Assembly: GCA_028872475.1 (NCBI GenBank)
Contig: JAQYMQ010000014.1
Location: 1-64,000, forward strand
Direction of reading: 5' to 3'
Length of the DNA: 64,000 nt
Source: Eubacteriales bacterium
GTDB taxonomy: Bacteria > Bacillota > Clostridia > Peptostreptococcales > Anaerovoracaceae
Below the pieces are notes generated by a model. The model did no database searches. It saw only the letters and a list, made by a program, of their open reading frames with translations, and was not told the DNA's origin. Position numbers and translations under genes: made by a program. Of this stretch, positions 18,120-27,817 are shown in pieces. Positions within the stretch are counted from its first letter, which is position 1. The number at the start of each line of letters is the position of its first letter.

Positions 18120-18599
18120 TTAACAAACTAAACTATTAGTAACTAATTGATGTGCATCTTCTAAATCAATATCTTTAACAAGCATAACTTCACTTTCAAA
18201 GATTTTAATTGCATCATCTAAGAGCTTTTTCTCTCCAGGTGAAAGACTTTTTTCCACATTCAAATTGGATAAATTTCTTATAACTTCTGCCAACAAAAAA
18301 ATGTCACCACTCTGCATCTTTTCTTTATTTTCACGTCTTCTTTTATTCCAATTATCTGGCATTACTGATGAAGGCTCATTCAATGTCCCCATAATATCGT
18401 CAATTGTCTTTTGATCAACAATACGTCTCATACCTATATCTTCACATGACTCTACAGGTATCATAACTTTAATGGCACTATGTGAGGTGTAAATTACATA
18501 ATAATCAATTTCCTCGCCTAAGACATCTTTTCTTTCAATATCTTGGATAATCCCTGCACCATACATTGGATAAAAAATCTTATCTCCAATCTTGTACAT
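18120..18599 (-). CDS. CarD/CdnL-family transcription regulator
   Basis: A 159-residue protein. The N-terminal Tudor-like RNA polymerase interaction domain (YKIGDKIFYPMYGAGIIQDI) and the helical C-terminal domain with DNWNKRRRENKEKMQSGD are both present. CarD proteins bind the RNA polymerase beta subunit and stabilise open complexes at rRNA and other promoters. AAAGGAGA precedes the ATG. The carD-ispD-ispF order is common in Clostridia. Confidence 0.92.
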   Translation of the reverse strand: MYKIGDKIFYPMYGAGIIQDIERKDVLGEEIDYYVIYTSHSAIKVMIPVESCEDIGMRRIVDQKTIDDIMGTLNEPSSVMPDNWNKRRRENKEKMQSGDIFLLAEVIRNLSNLNVEKSLSPGEKKLLDDAIKIFESEVMLVKDIDLEDAHQLVTNSLVC

Positions 18600-18715
18600 T
18601 GAATCTCCTTTCTACCACAACATTTTTTCTATCATGGTTTTATACAAATTTATGTATTGACTTCATTTAATTATATTATAAATAGGCTCATTCTTCAAGG
18701 AATGCATTCTTATAC

Positions 18716-18743
18716 AAAAAAAGACAAGCATATCGCTTGCCTT
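18716..18743 (-). terminator. Terminator downstream of rpmF
   Basis: Reading the minus strand, AAGGCAAGC pairs with GCTTGTCTT around a GATAT loop, followed by a run of U. Confidence 0.7.
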
Positions 18744-18771
18744 AATTACATATTTATCAAATTGGTGCAAA

Positions 18772-18948
18772 TTATTCAGCCATAACATCTTTGCCATCAT
18801 AGTAGTTGCAATTTGGGCAAACTCTATGTGGAAGTTTTGGTTCATGACACTGAGGACACTCTGATAATCCTGGAGCCTTCATTTTCATATTTGGAGCTCT
18901 TCTGCTATCTCTCTTTGATTTAGATGTTTTTCTCTTAGGTACTGCCAT
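18772..18948 (-). CDS. rpmF: 50S ribosomal protein L32
   Basis: A 58-residue protein starting [18 protein letters not shown] and containing a zinc ribbon CPQCH...CPNC. Length and sequence are typical of the four-cysteine (zinc-binding, C+) form of L32. GGAGG lies just upstream. The usual upstream yceD (DUF177) gene is missing; acetate kinase is the next gene upstream, which is a frequent clostridial order after loss of yceD. Confidence 0.97.
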   Translation of the reverse strand: MAVPKRKTSKSKRDSRRAPNMKMKAPGLSECPQCHEPKLPHRVCPNCNYYDGKDVMAE

Positions 18949-19198
18949 TTCTACACCTCCTTGTTTTATTTGTATCTATATATACTTAATTTCAAATTAT
19001 TTACAACCATTAGAGTATATATTATTCTATAACTTATGTCAACAGTTTGCAATCATAAGCAATTAAAATTATACCTTTTTAAATGAAAACTATACCTCTA
19101 TATATAAAAATCATTAAATATCTCACCAATTTTACTCGATTTTATCAAGAATATAACTTTACACATAATAAAAATCTGAAATTTGTATAATATAACGA

Positions 19199-20395
19199 TT
19201 AACCTTGAACGATTTCTAATGTATCTCTAGCAATTGTTAACTCTTCATTTGTAGGAATTAATACAAGATCAACCTTAGAATCATCAGCACTGATAATTGT
19301 TTCCTTACCTCTAACTGCATTCTTTTCTGAATCCAATTTGATTCCTAGTGCATCCATATCCTTACAGATAGCTTCTCTCATACCCATATCATTTTCACCA
19401 ACACCAGCAGTAAATACGATTGCATCAACGCCATTCATTGCAGCAACATAGCTTCCGATATACTTCTTAACTCTGTAAGCAAACACTTCTAACGCTAATT
19501 TAGCTCTTTCGTTACCTTCTGCTTCAGCTGTTTCTAAATCTCTAAAGTCACTTGATACTCCTGAAATACCGAATACACCTGACTTCTTGTTCAATACATT
19601 ATTTACGCCATCAAGATCTAGACCTTCTTTATTAGCAACAAAGCTAACAATAGCAGGATCTAAATCTCCACTTCTTGTACCCATTACTAAACCTTCTAGT
19701 GGAGTAAATCCCATTGAAGTATCAATACAAACACCGCCTTTAACCGCTGCAATAGAAGCACCGTTTCCTAAGTGACAAGTAATAATATTGATGTCCTTAA
19801 TATCCTTGCCTAAAATTTCTGCACATCTCTTTGAAACGTACTTGTGAGATGTTCCATGGAAACCATATCTTCTTACACCATACTTTTCATAATATTCATA
19901 AGGTAATGCATAAATATATGACTGAGCTGGCATTGTCTGGTGGAATGCTGTATCAAATACGCCAACCATTGGAGTATCTGCCATCAATTCCTGACAAGCT
20001 GCAATTCCTAATAAGTTTGGAGGATTATGTAATGGAGCTAACTCTGTACACTCCTCTAATGCATTGATAACGTCCTGAGTAATTAATACAGATCCTGCAT
20101 ATTTTTCTCCTGCATGAACTACTCTATGTCCAACTGCTCCAATTTCGCTCATATCAGCAATTACTCCATGCTCTTTATCAGCGATAGCTTCAAGAACAAG
20201 TGCAATAGCTTCCTTATGAGTTTCCATTGGCGTTACATTTTTAACCTTGTCCATACCAATTTTTTCGTGAGTAATAACAGCACCTTCCATGCCAATTCTC
20301 TCTACTAATCCCTTAGCTAAAAGCACTTCGCCGTTCATGTCTAAAACCTGATATTTTAGAGAAGAACTTCCACAGTTGATAACCAAAATCTTCAT
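19199..20395 (-). CDS. ackA: Acetate kinase
   Basis: Interconverts acetyl phosphate and acetate with ATP formation, the main substrate-level phosphorylation step in fermenting anaerobes. At 398 residues it has full length and ASKHA-fold motifs: [86 protein letters not shown] and [15 protein letters not shown] precedes the ATG. pta is not adjacent. Confidence 0.97.
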   Translation of the reverse strand: MKILVINCGSSSLKYQVLDMNGEVLLAKGLVERIGMEGAVITHEKIGMDKVKNVTPMETHKEAIALVLEAIADKEHGVIADMSEIGAVGHRVVHAGEKYAGSVLITQDVINALEECTELAPLHNPPNLLGIAACQELMADTPMVGVFDTAFHQTMPAQSYIYALPYEYYEKYGVRRYGFHGTSHKYVSKRCAEILGKDIKDINIITCHLGNGASIAAVKGGVCIDTSMGFTPLEGLVMGTRSGDLDPAIVSFVANKEGLDLDGVNNVLNKKSGVFGISGVSSDFRDLETAEAEGNERAKLALEVFAYRVKKYIGSYVAAMNGVDAIVFTAGVGENDMGMREAICKDMDALGIKLDSEKNAVRGKETIISADDSKVDLVLIPTNEELTIARDTLEIVQG

Positions 20396-20557
20396 TTTCT
20401 TTCCTCCATTTTTTTATAAAGACTAAATTAAATCGTCATATAATGAGACTCAAAATCTTTTTATGTCTCACATTAATTATGTCTTAAACTCGCCCTAAAA
20501 TTATATATTATCACGCCATGTAAATCAAGCACATACAAGTTTCTCATCGCCATCAAA

Positions 20558-21883
20558 TCAGCGTATTACAGGCTTTACAACAAAATCACTTTTCTCGTAT
20601 ATATCGTTATTAGACAATAAATTGTAAATATCTGTCGCAGTTATGTCGTGCCTCATTAAATCCTTTTCTTTTTGTGACACATCTGTATATATAGGTAATT
20701 TATTTAATCCCCCACCCTTAATATTTTTCAATAATTGTCTACCCTTATGGTTAAAACCTAAAATCCTGATATACTTAGGTGGTTTTTCATCCTTAGTTAA
20801 ATTAACAATAATTTGTGAACATATCCTGTTAATCCTAGTATATGTATACCTCTTGCTCTTGACACTCTTAATATAATCGTCAAGAGTATTGCTATATCGC
20901 AGTTCACTCAAAAACTTATTTTCAAGCCCCTCGGAAATAGAATATATCCTTTTAAGCTCACACTCCTTAGCAGTCATAAGCTTCGCACGAAGAATATCAT
21001 AGTATTTCTTCTCATCTAAATATAATTTATCTATATTCTTTTTTAAAATTTCTAAAGCTAAATCAGGCAAAACATTTTTAAGCAACTCACATTGTACTCC
21101 AAATTTATTATTTTCAATCATATTTTTATAGACATTATTTGAAGTTGCACTAATCAATGTATTATTTTGAGAATCAAGCATCTCTTGCCAAAACTCCTTA
21201 ATATATCGCCTAATTGCGCTACCGCTTGCAAACTCAGCGTTGATATTACTATCTAAGTGCCTCGCACCTTTTCTTGTTATTGTTATAGGAATTATACTTG
21301 AATCCATTTTTTTCAAAGCTTTCAGATACTCAATTGCCAATATATCGTTAGAATTATTAATAAAGCTGTTAGCAGAATTATTAACATAGTTGTCTACAAA
21401 ATCATTTCCAAAATCAGCCTCACTAACTTTAACAATTTCTTTAAGACTCTCCTCTAATGCAGCCGGATAAGACAATCCTTTATCCAAATATCTTTGTAAT
21501 ATCTCATTTTTTTCTAATACAATATTTGATATTTTTTTTAATACGTCTATGTCGCCTGTCTCTGCACCAAAAGCTATATAATCGACAACACCTAAAGACT
21601 CCAAAATTTCAATTCCGCCTTCAGCAAAATACTGCGCTGAATTACAAGCATAATAAAATGGCAACTCAACAACGAGATCTACACCATTATCGATTGCCAT
21701 CTTAGTTCTCTCATATTTATCTATAATTGATGGTTCACCACGCTGAGTGAAATTACCACTCATCACAACAACAACTGTATCTGCACCACTTATCTTTTTC
21801 GCCTCATTAATGTGATATAGATGTCCGTTATGAAATGGATTATATTCCGCAATTATTCCTAATACTTTTTTATCTTTCACCAT
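20558..21883 (-). CDS. tmcAL: tRNA(Met) cytidine acetate ligase (TmcAL/YlbM family)
   Basis: The start at ATG 21883 (441 aa) matches the family N-terminus KVLGIIAEYNPFHNGHLYH, whereas the longer open frame only extends into the preceding gene. MSGNFTQRGEPSIIDKY, VELPFYYACNSAQYFAEGG and FASGSAIRRYI are hallmark blocks. TmcAL adenylates acetate and transfers it to C34 of elongator tRNA-Met, securing AUG decoding. It overlaps the preceding coiled-coil gene by 14 nt. It has a weak ribosome binding site, consistent with coupling. Confidence 0.9.
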   Translation of the reverse strand: MVKDKKVLGIIAEYNPFHNGHLYHINEAKKISGADTVVVVMSGNFTQRGEPSIIDKYERTKMAIDNGVDLVVELPFYYACNSAQYFAEGGIEILESLGVVDYIAFGAETGDIDVLKKISNIVLEKNEILQRYLDKGLSYPAALEESLKEIVKVSEADFGNDFVDNYVNNSANSFINNSNDILAIEYLKALKKMDSSIIPITITRKGARHLDSNINAEFASGSAIRRYIKEFWQEMLDSQNNTLISATSNNVYKNMIENNKFGVQCELLKNVLPDLALEILKKNIDKLYLDEKKYYDILRAKLMTAKECELKRIYSISEGLENKFLSELRYSNTLDDYIKSVKSKRYTYTRINRICSQIIVNLTKDEKPPKYIRILGFNHKGRQLLKNIKGGGLNKLPIYTDVSQKEKDLMRHDITATDIYNLLSNNDIYEKSDFVVKPVIR

Positions 21884-22409
21884 CTCTTGCTTCTTGGTTT
21901 GTTCTAAATGCCATCTCCTGAATTTCGCCTCTATTCTTTTCAATCTCATCCTCAATATCGGCAAAAGTATTTTCTAGATGCTTATACATCTTATTATACA
22001 TTTCACTTAAATCATCCATCTTCTCTTGGAAATCAAATAATATTTTATCTACATAATCATAAGTGCTAAGCTTTAACTTTCTTACACTTGCATTGGTGCT
22101 ATGCATAACCTGTTCAGCTCTTTCCTTTGATTTCACTAATATAGCATCTTTCTCAACTAGTGCATCCGCCTGTCTCTGAGCTTCCTTAACAACAGTTGCA
22201 TACTCTTCTCTAGCTTCAGTTAAGATTCTATCTTTCTCTGCTTCAATCCATCTAGCTTGCTTAATTTCATCTGGAAGGCTTTCTTCAATTTCATCAATAA
22301 TCTGACTTACTTCAACAGAATCAATCATTACCTTGCTAGTCAAAGGCACTGATGATGATGTTTCCAAAATTTCTCTTAACTCATCTAATAATTTTGTAGT
22401 TTTTATCAT
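21870..22409 (-). CDS. Coiled-coil protein of unknown function (V-ATPase subunit H-like)
   Basis: A 179-residue, highly charged helical protein with long heptad-like segments (EAEKDRILTEAREEYATVV onward) and no catalytic motif. Similar proteins are encoded between coaD and ylbM in many Clostridia and are often named ATPase or subunit H-like because of the coiled coil, not because of shown function. It overlaps the coaD stop by 4 nt (ATGA) and overlaps tmcAL by 14 nt, so the three are one translational unit. Confidence 0.7.
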   Translation of the reverse strand: MIKTTKLLDELREILETSSSVPLTSKVMIDSVEVSQIIDEIEESLPDEIKQARWIEAEKDRILTEAREEYATVVKEAQRQADALVEKDAILVKSKERAEQVMHSTNASVRKLKLSTYDYVDKILFDFQEKMDDLSEMYNKMYKHLENTFADIEDEIEKNRGEIQEMAFRTNQEARDGER

Positions 22410-22885
22410 TTTAATTTACCCTCCATTACTAATAATATATTTTCAGGAACCAATCCCTTTATATCTCCTCCAAGAAAACAAACTTCTTTCACCATGCTTG
22501 AGCTTAGGAATGAATACGCTGGATCCGTCATCAAAAACACAGTTTCCACATTCTCTTTATAAATTTTAGCATTCATCTGCGCCATCTGTATCTCATTATC
22601 AAAGTCCAACATACTCCTAAGCCCTCTGATAACCATATTAAATCCATTTTTATTCACATAATCCGCCAATAGTCCCGAAAAAGAGTCCACCTTTACATTT
22701 GGCATATCTTTAACTGCCTCTCTAATCTGCTCCACTCTTTCCTTCGAAGAAAAAAGTGGTGTTTTTTGCGGATTTTCAATAACCCCAATAACGAGTTCAT
22801 CACAGAATTTGGACGCTCTTGTAACTATATTCTCATGACCCCTCGTCAAAGGATCAAAAGATCCCGCATAAAGCGCTTTTATCAT
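22406..22885 (-). CDS. coaD: Phosphopantetheine adenylyltransferase
   Basis: Fourth step of coenzyme A synthesis: 4'-phosphopantetheine plus ATP gives dephospho-CoA. A 159-residue nucleotidyltransferase with ALYAGSFDPLTRGHENIV (HxGH-like, here RGHEN), MVIRGLRSMLDFDNE and FLSSSMVKEV. Length is typical. It follows rsmD by 29 nt, the classical rsmD-coaD pairing. Confidence 0.96.
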   Translation of the reverse strand: MIKALYAGSFDPLTRGHENIVTRASKFCDELVIGVIENPQKTPLFSSKERVEQIREAVKDMPNVKVDSFSGLLADYVNKNGFNMVIRGLRSMLDFDNEIQMAQMNAKIYKENVETVFLMTDPAYSFLSSSMVKEVCFLGGDIKGLVPENILLVMEGKLK

Positions 22886-22914
22886 TAAATACTCCCCTCA
22901 AAATGTATCATTAT

Positions 22915-23451
22915 CTACTCATAAAAAGATAATGCAATTTTACCATATTTTTTACTCTTATATTTACTAAATCTGCCAATTTCTTCTGGTAAAACTGTAT
23001 GATTTGAGTGCTCCACAACGATTATTCCATTTTCTGACATAATTTCTTCAGAAGCGATTATTTCTAAAGCTTCTATCTCCAAATCATTTTCATACGGCGG
23101 ATCCATAAATAAAATATCTATTTTCTTACCTATTCTATTTAATCCCGCTCTAAAATCGCCCTTTAAAACCTGGTACGGCTCTTCTATTTCGCATTTTTTA
23201 ATATTACCTGAAAGAAGTTTACATGCTTCGTTACTCGCCTCTATAAAATAGCATTCCTGAGCTCCTCTAGATAAGGCTTCTATGCCTATTCCGCCACTTC
23301 CAGCAAACACGTCGCAAAAAACTGCACCATCAATATCCATCTGCAAAATAGAAAACAGTGCTTCTTTTACTTTATCCGATGTCGGTCTTGTCTCATCGTT
23401 CCACGGTGATTCTAATCTTCTTCCTCTATATTTTCCAGTGATTACTCTCAT
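22915..23451 (-). CDS. rsmD: 16S rRNA (guanine(966)-N2)-methyltransferase
   Basis: A 178-residue SAM-dependent methyltransferase. MRVITGKYRGRRLESP at the start, RPTSDKVKEALFSIL, the SAM loop FCDVFAGSGGIGIEALSRGA, and catalytic DILFMDPPYEND. AAGGAGAG precedes the ATG. It sits between recG and coaD, as in most Firmicutes. Confidence 0.95.
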   Translation of the reverse strand: MRVITGKYRGRRLESPWNDETRPTSDKVKEALFSILQMDIDGAVFCDVFAGSGGIGIEALSRGAQECYFIEASNEACKLLSGNIKKCEIEEPYQVLKGDFRAGLNRIGKKIDILFMDPPYENDLEIEALEIIASEEIMSENGIIVVEHSNHTVLPEEIGRFSKYKSKKYGKIALSFYE

Positions 23452-23482
23452 TATCTCTCCTTTTTGTAGTATTATTTTCGAT

Positions 23483-25567
23483 TTATAATGTTATTTCTGT
23501 TTTTTCGTTAAACATCTTAGATATCTTATCGCCTAATTTTGTATTATTCTTCAAATTCAAATACATACTATCATCTTTTTTTAAATACTCGATATCATTC
23601 TTAACTATATCTAATATATCCTTATACTTAATCGCCATCATTATCTGCATATCAGGCAATCCATGCTGTCTTGTTCCGAAAACTTCTCCAGGACCTCTCA
23701 ACAACAAATCTTGCTCAGAAATATAAAATCCATCCGTAGACGTCTTCATAATATCAAGTCTTTTTCTCGCTATATCCCCATTCTTTTGGCTTACTAAATA
23801 GCAATAAGATTGCTTTGTCCTTCTACCAACTCTTCCTCTTAACTGGTGTAACTGCGCAAGTCCAAATCTCTCCGCATTTTCAATAACCATTATGCTGGCA
23901 TTTGGAACATCAACTCCAACTTCTATAACTACTGTAGAAATCAATATATCTACTTCACCTTTTACAAATCGACTCATGACTATATCTTTTTCTAGTTTAG
24001 GCATACCTCCGTGTAAAACACTGATTTCAACACTTCTCTGCTCAGCGCCAATTTTAACTTTTTTATACAAAACACAGAGTTCATTATAAATATTATCGGT
24101 AGCATTCACACCTTCTAAATCATCACTTTGATTAATCAAAGGAACTACAATATATACTTGACCACCCGATTCGATTTCTTCAATTAAATTATCCAATAAT
24201 CGTTTTCTATCCGTCTTATTTTTTACTAGTACTGTATCAATCTTTTTTCTTCCACTAGGAAGTTCATCGATTACAGAAATATCTAAACCGGCATACAAAA
24301 GAACCGTCAACGTTCTCGGAATTGGTGTAGCAGTCATCAATAAGATATGTGGAATACAACCCTTGTTACTCAATGCCTCTCTTTGTTTAACGCCAAATCT
24401 ATGTTGCTCATCTATAATTGCCAATCCGAGGTTATTAAATTCAACCCTTTCCTGTATTAGAGCGTGCGTACCGACAATAACATCTGCATCTCCACTCTTA
24501 ATAGCTTCAAGAACTTCTCTTTTTTCTTTCGCTTTCATCGACGAAACAAGCAATACTGTCTTAAATCCATATCGTTCAAATACTAGCGACATATTATTGT
24601 AATGTTGTTTAGCTAAAAGCTCCGTAGGAGCCATGAACACTGTTTGATAGCCGCCTTTTACACTTTGATACATAGCAACTTGAGCAACCGCTGTCTTACC
24701 ACAACCAACGTCTCCTTGCACCAATCTATTCATCTGCACACCTGATGCCAAATCAGAAGAAATTTCATCAACAACTTTCTTTTGAGCAGCTGTTAGCTCA
24801 AAATCTAAATCATCAATAAATTCACTTGTATCAATATCAATAACCGGACTATTTTTTTTCTCGTTATCAAAATCATCTAACCCAAGTTGCATCACAAACA
24901 GGTCTTCATAAATTTTTCTATATTTAGCTGCTTTCAAAAAATTCTTATCTTTTGGAAAGTGTATATTTTGATACATAAAATCTGATGAACAAAGACCATT
25001 TTTCTCAGCAATTGTTATAGGTATAAAATCTCCATATAAAGAATCAGCATTATCTTTGGTCTTGCCAAGCATATCCATAACCGATAAAACATACTTTTGA
25101 AATTCTTTTTGAGATATACCTTTTGGCAACAGGTAATACGGAACAATACTTCTCTTAAAATCTTCTACCTTTATTATCTCTGGATGTACTATTTGTAAGC
25201 TATTGCCATTGCTGCTAACTAGTCCATAAAAATAAAATTGTTGATTTGTCTTGTACACATTTGCAAGATATGGTTGATTAAAAAACACACAATCTAGTTC
25301 AGTTTTACTCTCATCAACAACGATAAATCTGACAACCCTTTTCCCTCGTGTAAAGTTATTTTTAATAACCTTTAAAATCCTAGCTTTAATTAATGATTTT
25401 CTTCCCTCTTCTAGTTCGCTTATTTTCGTAACGTATCGTCGATCTTCGTAACTATTAGGAAAATAGTCTAAAATATCATGTAGATAATATATTCCGATAT
25501 CTGCAAGTAAATCAGCTTTCTTTTTCCCTATTCCCTTTAAACTACACACACTATCCTTAAGCATCAT
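23483..25567 (-). CDS. recG: ATP-dependent DNA helicase RecG
   Basis: A 694-residue superfamily 2 helicase that remodels stalled replication forks and Holliday junctions. The N-terminal wedge/OB domain (about 1-190) includes SLKGIGKKKADLLADIGI. Helicase motifs: RLVQGDVGCGKTAVAQ (Walker A), IIDEQHRFGVKQRE (DExH as DEQH), LMTATPIPRTL, and the C-terminal STVVIEVGVDVPNA and LHQLRGRVGR. Overlaps the asp23 stop by about 11 nt; a second in-frame ATG at 25564 is equally possible. Confidence 0.96.
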   Translation of the reverse strand: MMLKDSVCSLKGIGKKKADLLADIGIYYLHDILDYFPNSYEDRRYVTKISELEEGRKSLIKARILKVIKNNFTRGKRVVRFIVVDESKTELDCVFFNQPYLANVYKTNQQFYFYGLVSSNGNSLQIVHPEIIKVEDFKRSIVPYYLLPKGISQKEFQKYVLSVMDMLGKTKDNADSLYGDFIPITIAEKNGLCSSDFMYQNIHFPKDKNFLKAAKYRKIYEDLFVMQLGLDDFDNEKKNSPVIDIDTSEFIDDLDFELTAAQKKVVDEISSDLASGVQMNRLVQGDVGCGKTAVAQVAMYQSVKGGYQTVFMAPTELLAKQHYNNMSLVFERYGFKTVLLVSSMKAKEKREVLEAIKSGDADVIVGTHALIQERVEFNNLGLAIIDEQHRFGVKQREALSNKGCIPHILLMTATPIPRTLTVLLYAGLDISVIDELPSGRKKIDTVLVKNKTDRKRLLDNLIEEIESGGQVYIVVPLINQSDDLEGVNATDNIYNELCVLYKKVKIGAEQRSVEISVLHGGMPKLEKDIVMSRFVKGEVDILISTVVIEVGVDVPNASIMVIENAERFGLAQLHQLRGRVGRRTKQSYCYLVSQKNGDIARKRLDIMKTSTDGFYISEQDLLLRGPGEVFGTRQHGLPDMQIMMAIKYKDILDIVKNDIEYLKKDDSMYLNLKNNTKLGDKISKMFNEKTEITL

Positions 25568-25961
25568 ACCTCTTTTGAATCACTATATTTCTCTGAGCTA
25601 TCTTTTTCGCAACGACGGCAACAACATTAACTGTTATTTTATTCGCCTTAACACCTAACGATTTTTCTAATGCAACACTTACCTTATCTAAAATTTCATT
25701 AGCTTTTTCATTTATACTTATACCAAATTTAAACGCCACTTTTATATCGACAATGAAACCTTCATCTTCTTTAGTTGTTTGGATAATTCCATCTGTATTT
25801 ATTTTTCCTTTTTTAGGAAAACTAGAAACGTTCTTTTTATTACTATTTAAAATATATATTTTCTCTATATCAACTAACTGCCTAAAAACTATATTATTTA
25901 CAGTATCCGCATTAATAGTAATTTTACCGTATTCTGTTTTTAACTTATAAACACTGCTCAT
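25557..25961 (-). CDS. Asp23/Gls24 family envelope stress protein
   Basis: A 134-residue YloU-like protein: YGKITINADTVNNIVFRQL, the central VDIKVAFKFGISINEKANEI, and VNVVAVV near the end. The family is linked to envelope homeostasis and alkaline stress. It lies between rpmB and recG, the conserved Firmicute order; the usual dak/YloV gene is missing between it and recG. A poly-Lys/Ser insertion near residue 40-50 is specific to this copy. Confidence 0.8.
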   Translation of the reverse strand: MSSVYKLKTEYGKITINADTVNNIVFRQLVDIEKIYILNSNKKNVSSFPKKGKINTDGIIQTTKEDEGFIVDIKVAFKFGISINEKANEILDKVSVALEKSLGVKANKITVNVVAVVAKKIAQRNIVIQKRYDA

Positions 25962-26020
25962 CTTGAATCAACCTTAATTTCATTTATAAATATCCATATA
26001 TTATTATTTTATTATAACAC

Positions 26021-26057
26021 AAAAAACACCCACCTCAGCATACGCCAAGGTCGGTGT
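26021..26057 (-). terminator. Terminator downstream of rpmB
   Basis: On the minus strand ACACCGACCT pairs with AGGTGGGTGT, followed by TTTTTTGTG. Confidence 0.7.
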
Positions 26058-26083
26058 ATAATTCAAACGAACACGGTTAATAA

Positions 26084-26275
26084 TTAATTAGCACGAGTGA
26101 TTTTGTTTGATCTTATGCATTTTGTACATACGTTAGCTCTTCTTGCTGTCCCGTTGTCATCAATTCTTACTGACTGGATATTAGCATTCCATTTTCTCTT
26201 AGTATGTCTATTTGAATGTGATACATTATTGCCAGAAACCTGACCTTTTCCACATATTTCGCACTTTCTTGACAT
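26084..26275 (-). CDS. rpmB: 50S ribosomal protein L28
   Basis: A 63-residue protein starting [20 protein letters not shown] with [14 protein letters not shown] and a second CxxC (VCTKC). The start at ATG 26275 is fixed by GGGAGG 8 nt upstream; a TTG two codons earlier falls inside the spacer. Both CxxC pairs are kept, the zinc-binding form. Confidence 0.97.
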   Translation of the reverse strand: MSRKCEICGKGQVSGNNVSHSNRHTKRKWNANIQSVRIDDNGTARRANVCTKCIRSNKITRAN

Positions 26276-26399
26276 TTGCAAAACCTCCCTTTCATATATC
26301 GTATCTCTTGCATAAACGCAAGCGTATTTTTAAATCGAACAAAAGACATTTTATCATAGCTAATCAGCTATTGCAAGCATTTAAGTAATATTATTGTTT

Positions 26400-27803
26400 T
26401 TATTGTTCCCCTATCATATTCAAAATGTTTACCACAATACTTTCTCCATTTGTAATCTCGACACTTATTGGAACAAATAAGTTATTCTTTATTTTAGGAG
26501 CAATCTGTGGAGCTGAACTTTCTAAAAGCATACCGCCAGATTCCTGTTCAAATCCCGCCTTCTCTAAAAGGCTGAAAAGCGCTTTATTCTGATCTGCATT
26601 AGTTTTATCATCCATCTTCCATATAGATTTTCTCTCTGTAGTATTAATTGTAAAATCAGAAAGAACTGCAACAGCCTTAATATCTCTATCTAGTTTTGTC
26701 TTAATATCTTTTGTTGCATATCTACCCATAACGCCGACACTAATTCCTCCTGAAGAACTTATGCGACTTATCGCGGTAACGCCAGTAATATCACCTTCAA
26801 AATCCTCTTCTGACGTTGCATAAACTCCATCAACTAAAGTATATAAAACCGATAAGATCTTTGCTGTTTGATTGTAATCATACACCAAGTCAGGCACTGA
26901 TACTTCACTATATGTAAATTTTGCATTAGAATTATTATCTTTTCTTTCAGTGAAATCTTTTTTCTCTCGCTCAAGTTTCCTTTCAACTTTTTCTTTAACG
27001 CTTTTATCTCCAACAAATACAAGTTTCACCTTATTAGCAAAGTTATTTATCTCTCCATCAGACTCAAATTCTGCAATCTCAATATTAACGCCCGCTGAAT
27101 TCAAATCTGAAAGCATGTTCCCGACAAAAGTTATTGGATTTATGTCCTTCTTTGATCTAATAGCACTATCAAAAGCTGATAGCCCACTAATTTCAACACT
27201 GTACGCAGTATTACCCGCAGGTCTAGACTTCTTCATATCGTATGTCAGCTTATATTCTGTAGTTCCCATAGATGATGTATAGAATCTATTTTTTGACGTA
27301 TTAACCAAAGATAAAACTCTATATCCTTCAAAATAACTTTTGTCCAGTTTTTCAACAGCAGAATTCAAGGAATCTTTATACGATAAAATAAGTCTAATCT
27401 CACTGTTTTTTTGTAAATTCTTAGCAGTGGATAAAGCTATTGCAAGCTCATCACCAGATATAGTCTTACTATTTCCAAAATCACATTGTAATACATATTT
27501 ATATTTAGCCTTACCTTCAGATTTTATATCTATAATAAGATTTTCATCTACAATTTTTATCTTACCAATATTTGCATTTTCAATAATCTCTTTGACACCT
27601 TTAACGGTTTGTTCTCGTGTATTATCTGATTTGATAACTGCATTTATATCATCGTAAAACTGATGCATATCCTTTTTTACGCTATGTTCCAAATCATAGT
27701 TATTACCACAAGAAGTTAAAAATATACTAATTACAAGGATTGTTACCAATACGAAGTACTTTTTACTAATATTTAATTTTTTAAGCGATAATCTATCAAA
27801 CAT
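26400..27803 (-). CDS. Lipoprotein resembling a catalytically dead PepD (M20) dipeptidase
   Basis: A 467-residue protein with a signal peptide ending in the lipobox LTSC (Cys 32). By eye it tracks aminoacyl-histidine dipeptidase PepD: the segment EGYRVLSLVNTS and AYSVEISGLSAFDSAI match the lid-domain start and ISGLKGGHSG block, NPITFVGNMLSDL matches the NAxxLLxxLL helix, and ILSVLYTLVDGVYATSEED with SSSGGISVGVMGRYA matches the conserved hydrophobic LLxxPHGV region and following strand. Metal ligands appear lost: HxDM is CDFG (about 108), GADNG is SGDEL, the inserted loop between them is missing, and LECG reads LESS. AGGAGG precedes the ATG. It is inferred to be an anchored pseudoenzyme or binding protein, downstream of ribF. 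Confidence 0.5.
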   Translation of the reverse strand: MFDRLSLKKLNISKKYFVLVTILVISIFLTSCGNNYDLEHSVKKDMHQFYDDINAVIKSDNTREQTVKGVKEIIENANIGKIKIVDENLIIDIKSEGKAKYKYVLQCDFGNSKTISGDELAIALSTAKNLQKNSEIRLILSYKDSLNSAVEKLDKSYFEGYRVLSLVNTSKNRFYTSSMGTTEYKLTYDMKKSRPAGNTAYSVEISGLSAFDSAIRSKKDINPITFVGNMLSDLNSAGVNIEIAEFESDGEINNFANKVKLVFVGDKSVKEKVERKLEREKKDFTERKDNNSNAKFTYSEVSVPDLVYDYNQTAKILSVLYTLVDGVYATSEEDFEGDITGVTAISRISSSGGISVGVMGRYATKDIKTKLDRDIKAVAVLSDFTINTTERKSIWKMDDKTNADQNKALFSLLEKAGFEQESGGMLLESSAPQIAPKIKNNLFVPISVEITNGESIVVNILNMIGEQ

Positions 27804-27817
27804 CTTGTTGCCTCCAG

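Noticed and set aside
18663..18845. Minus-strand ORF overlapping rpmF in another frame
   Set aside because: It runs over the end of rpmF and its terminator; L32 is certain in the other frame.
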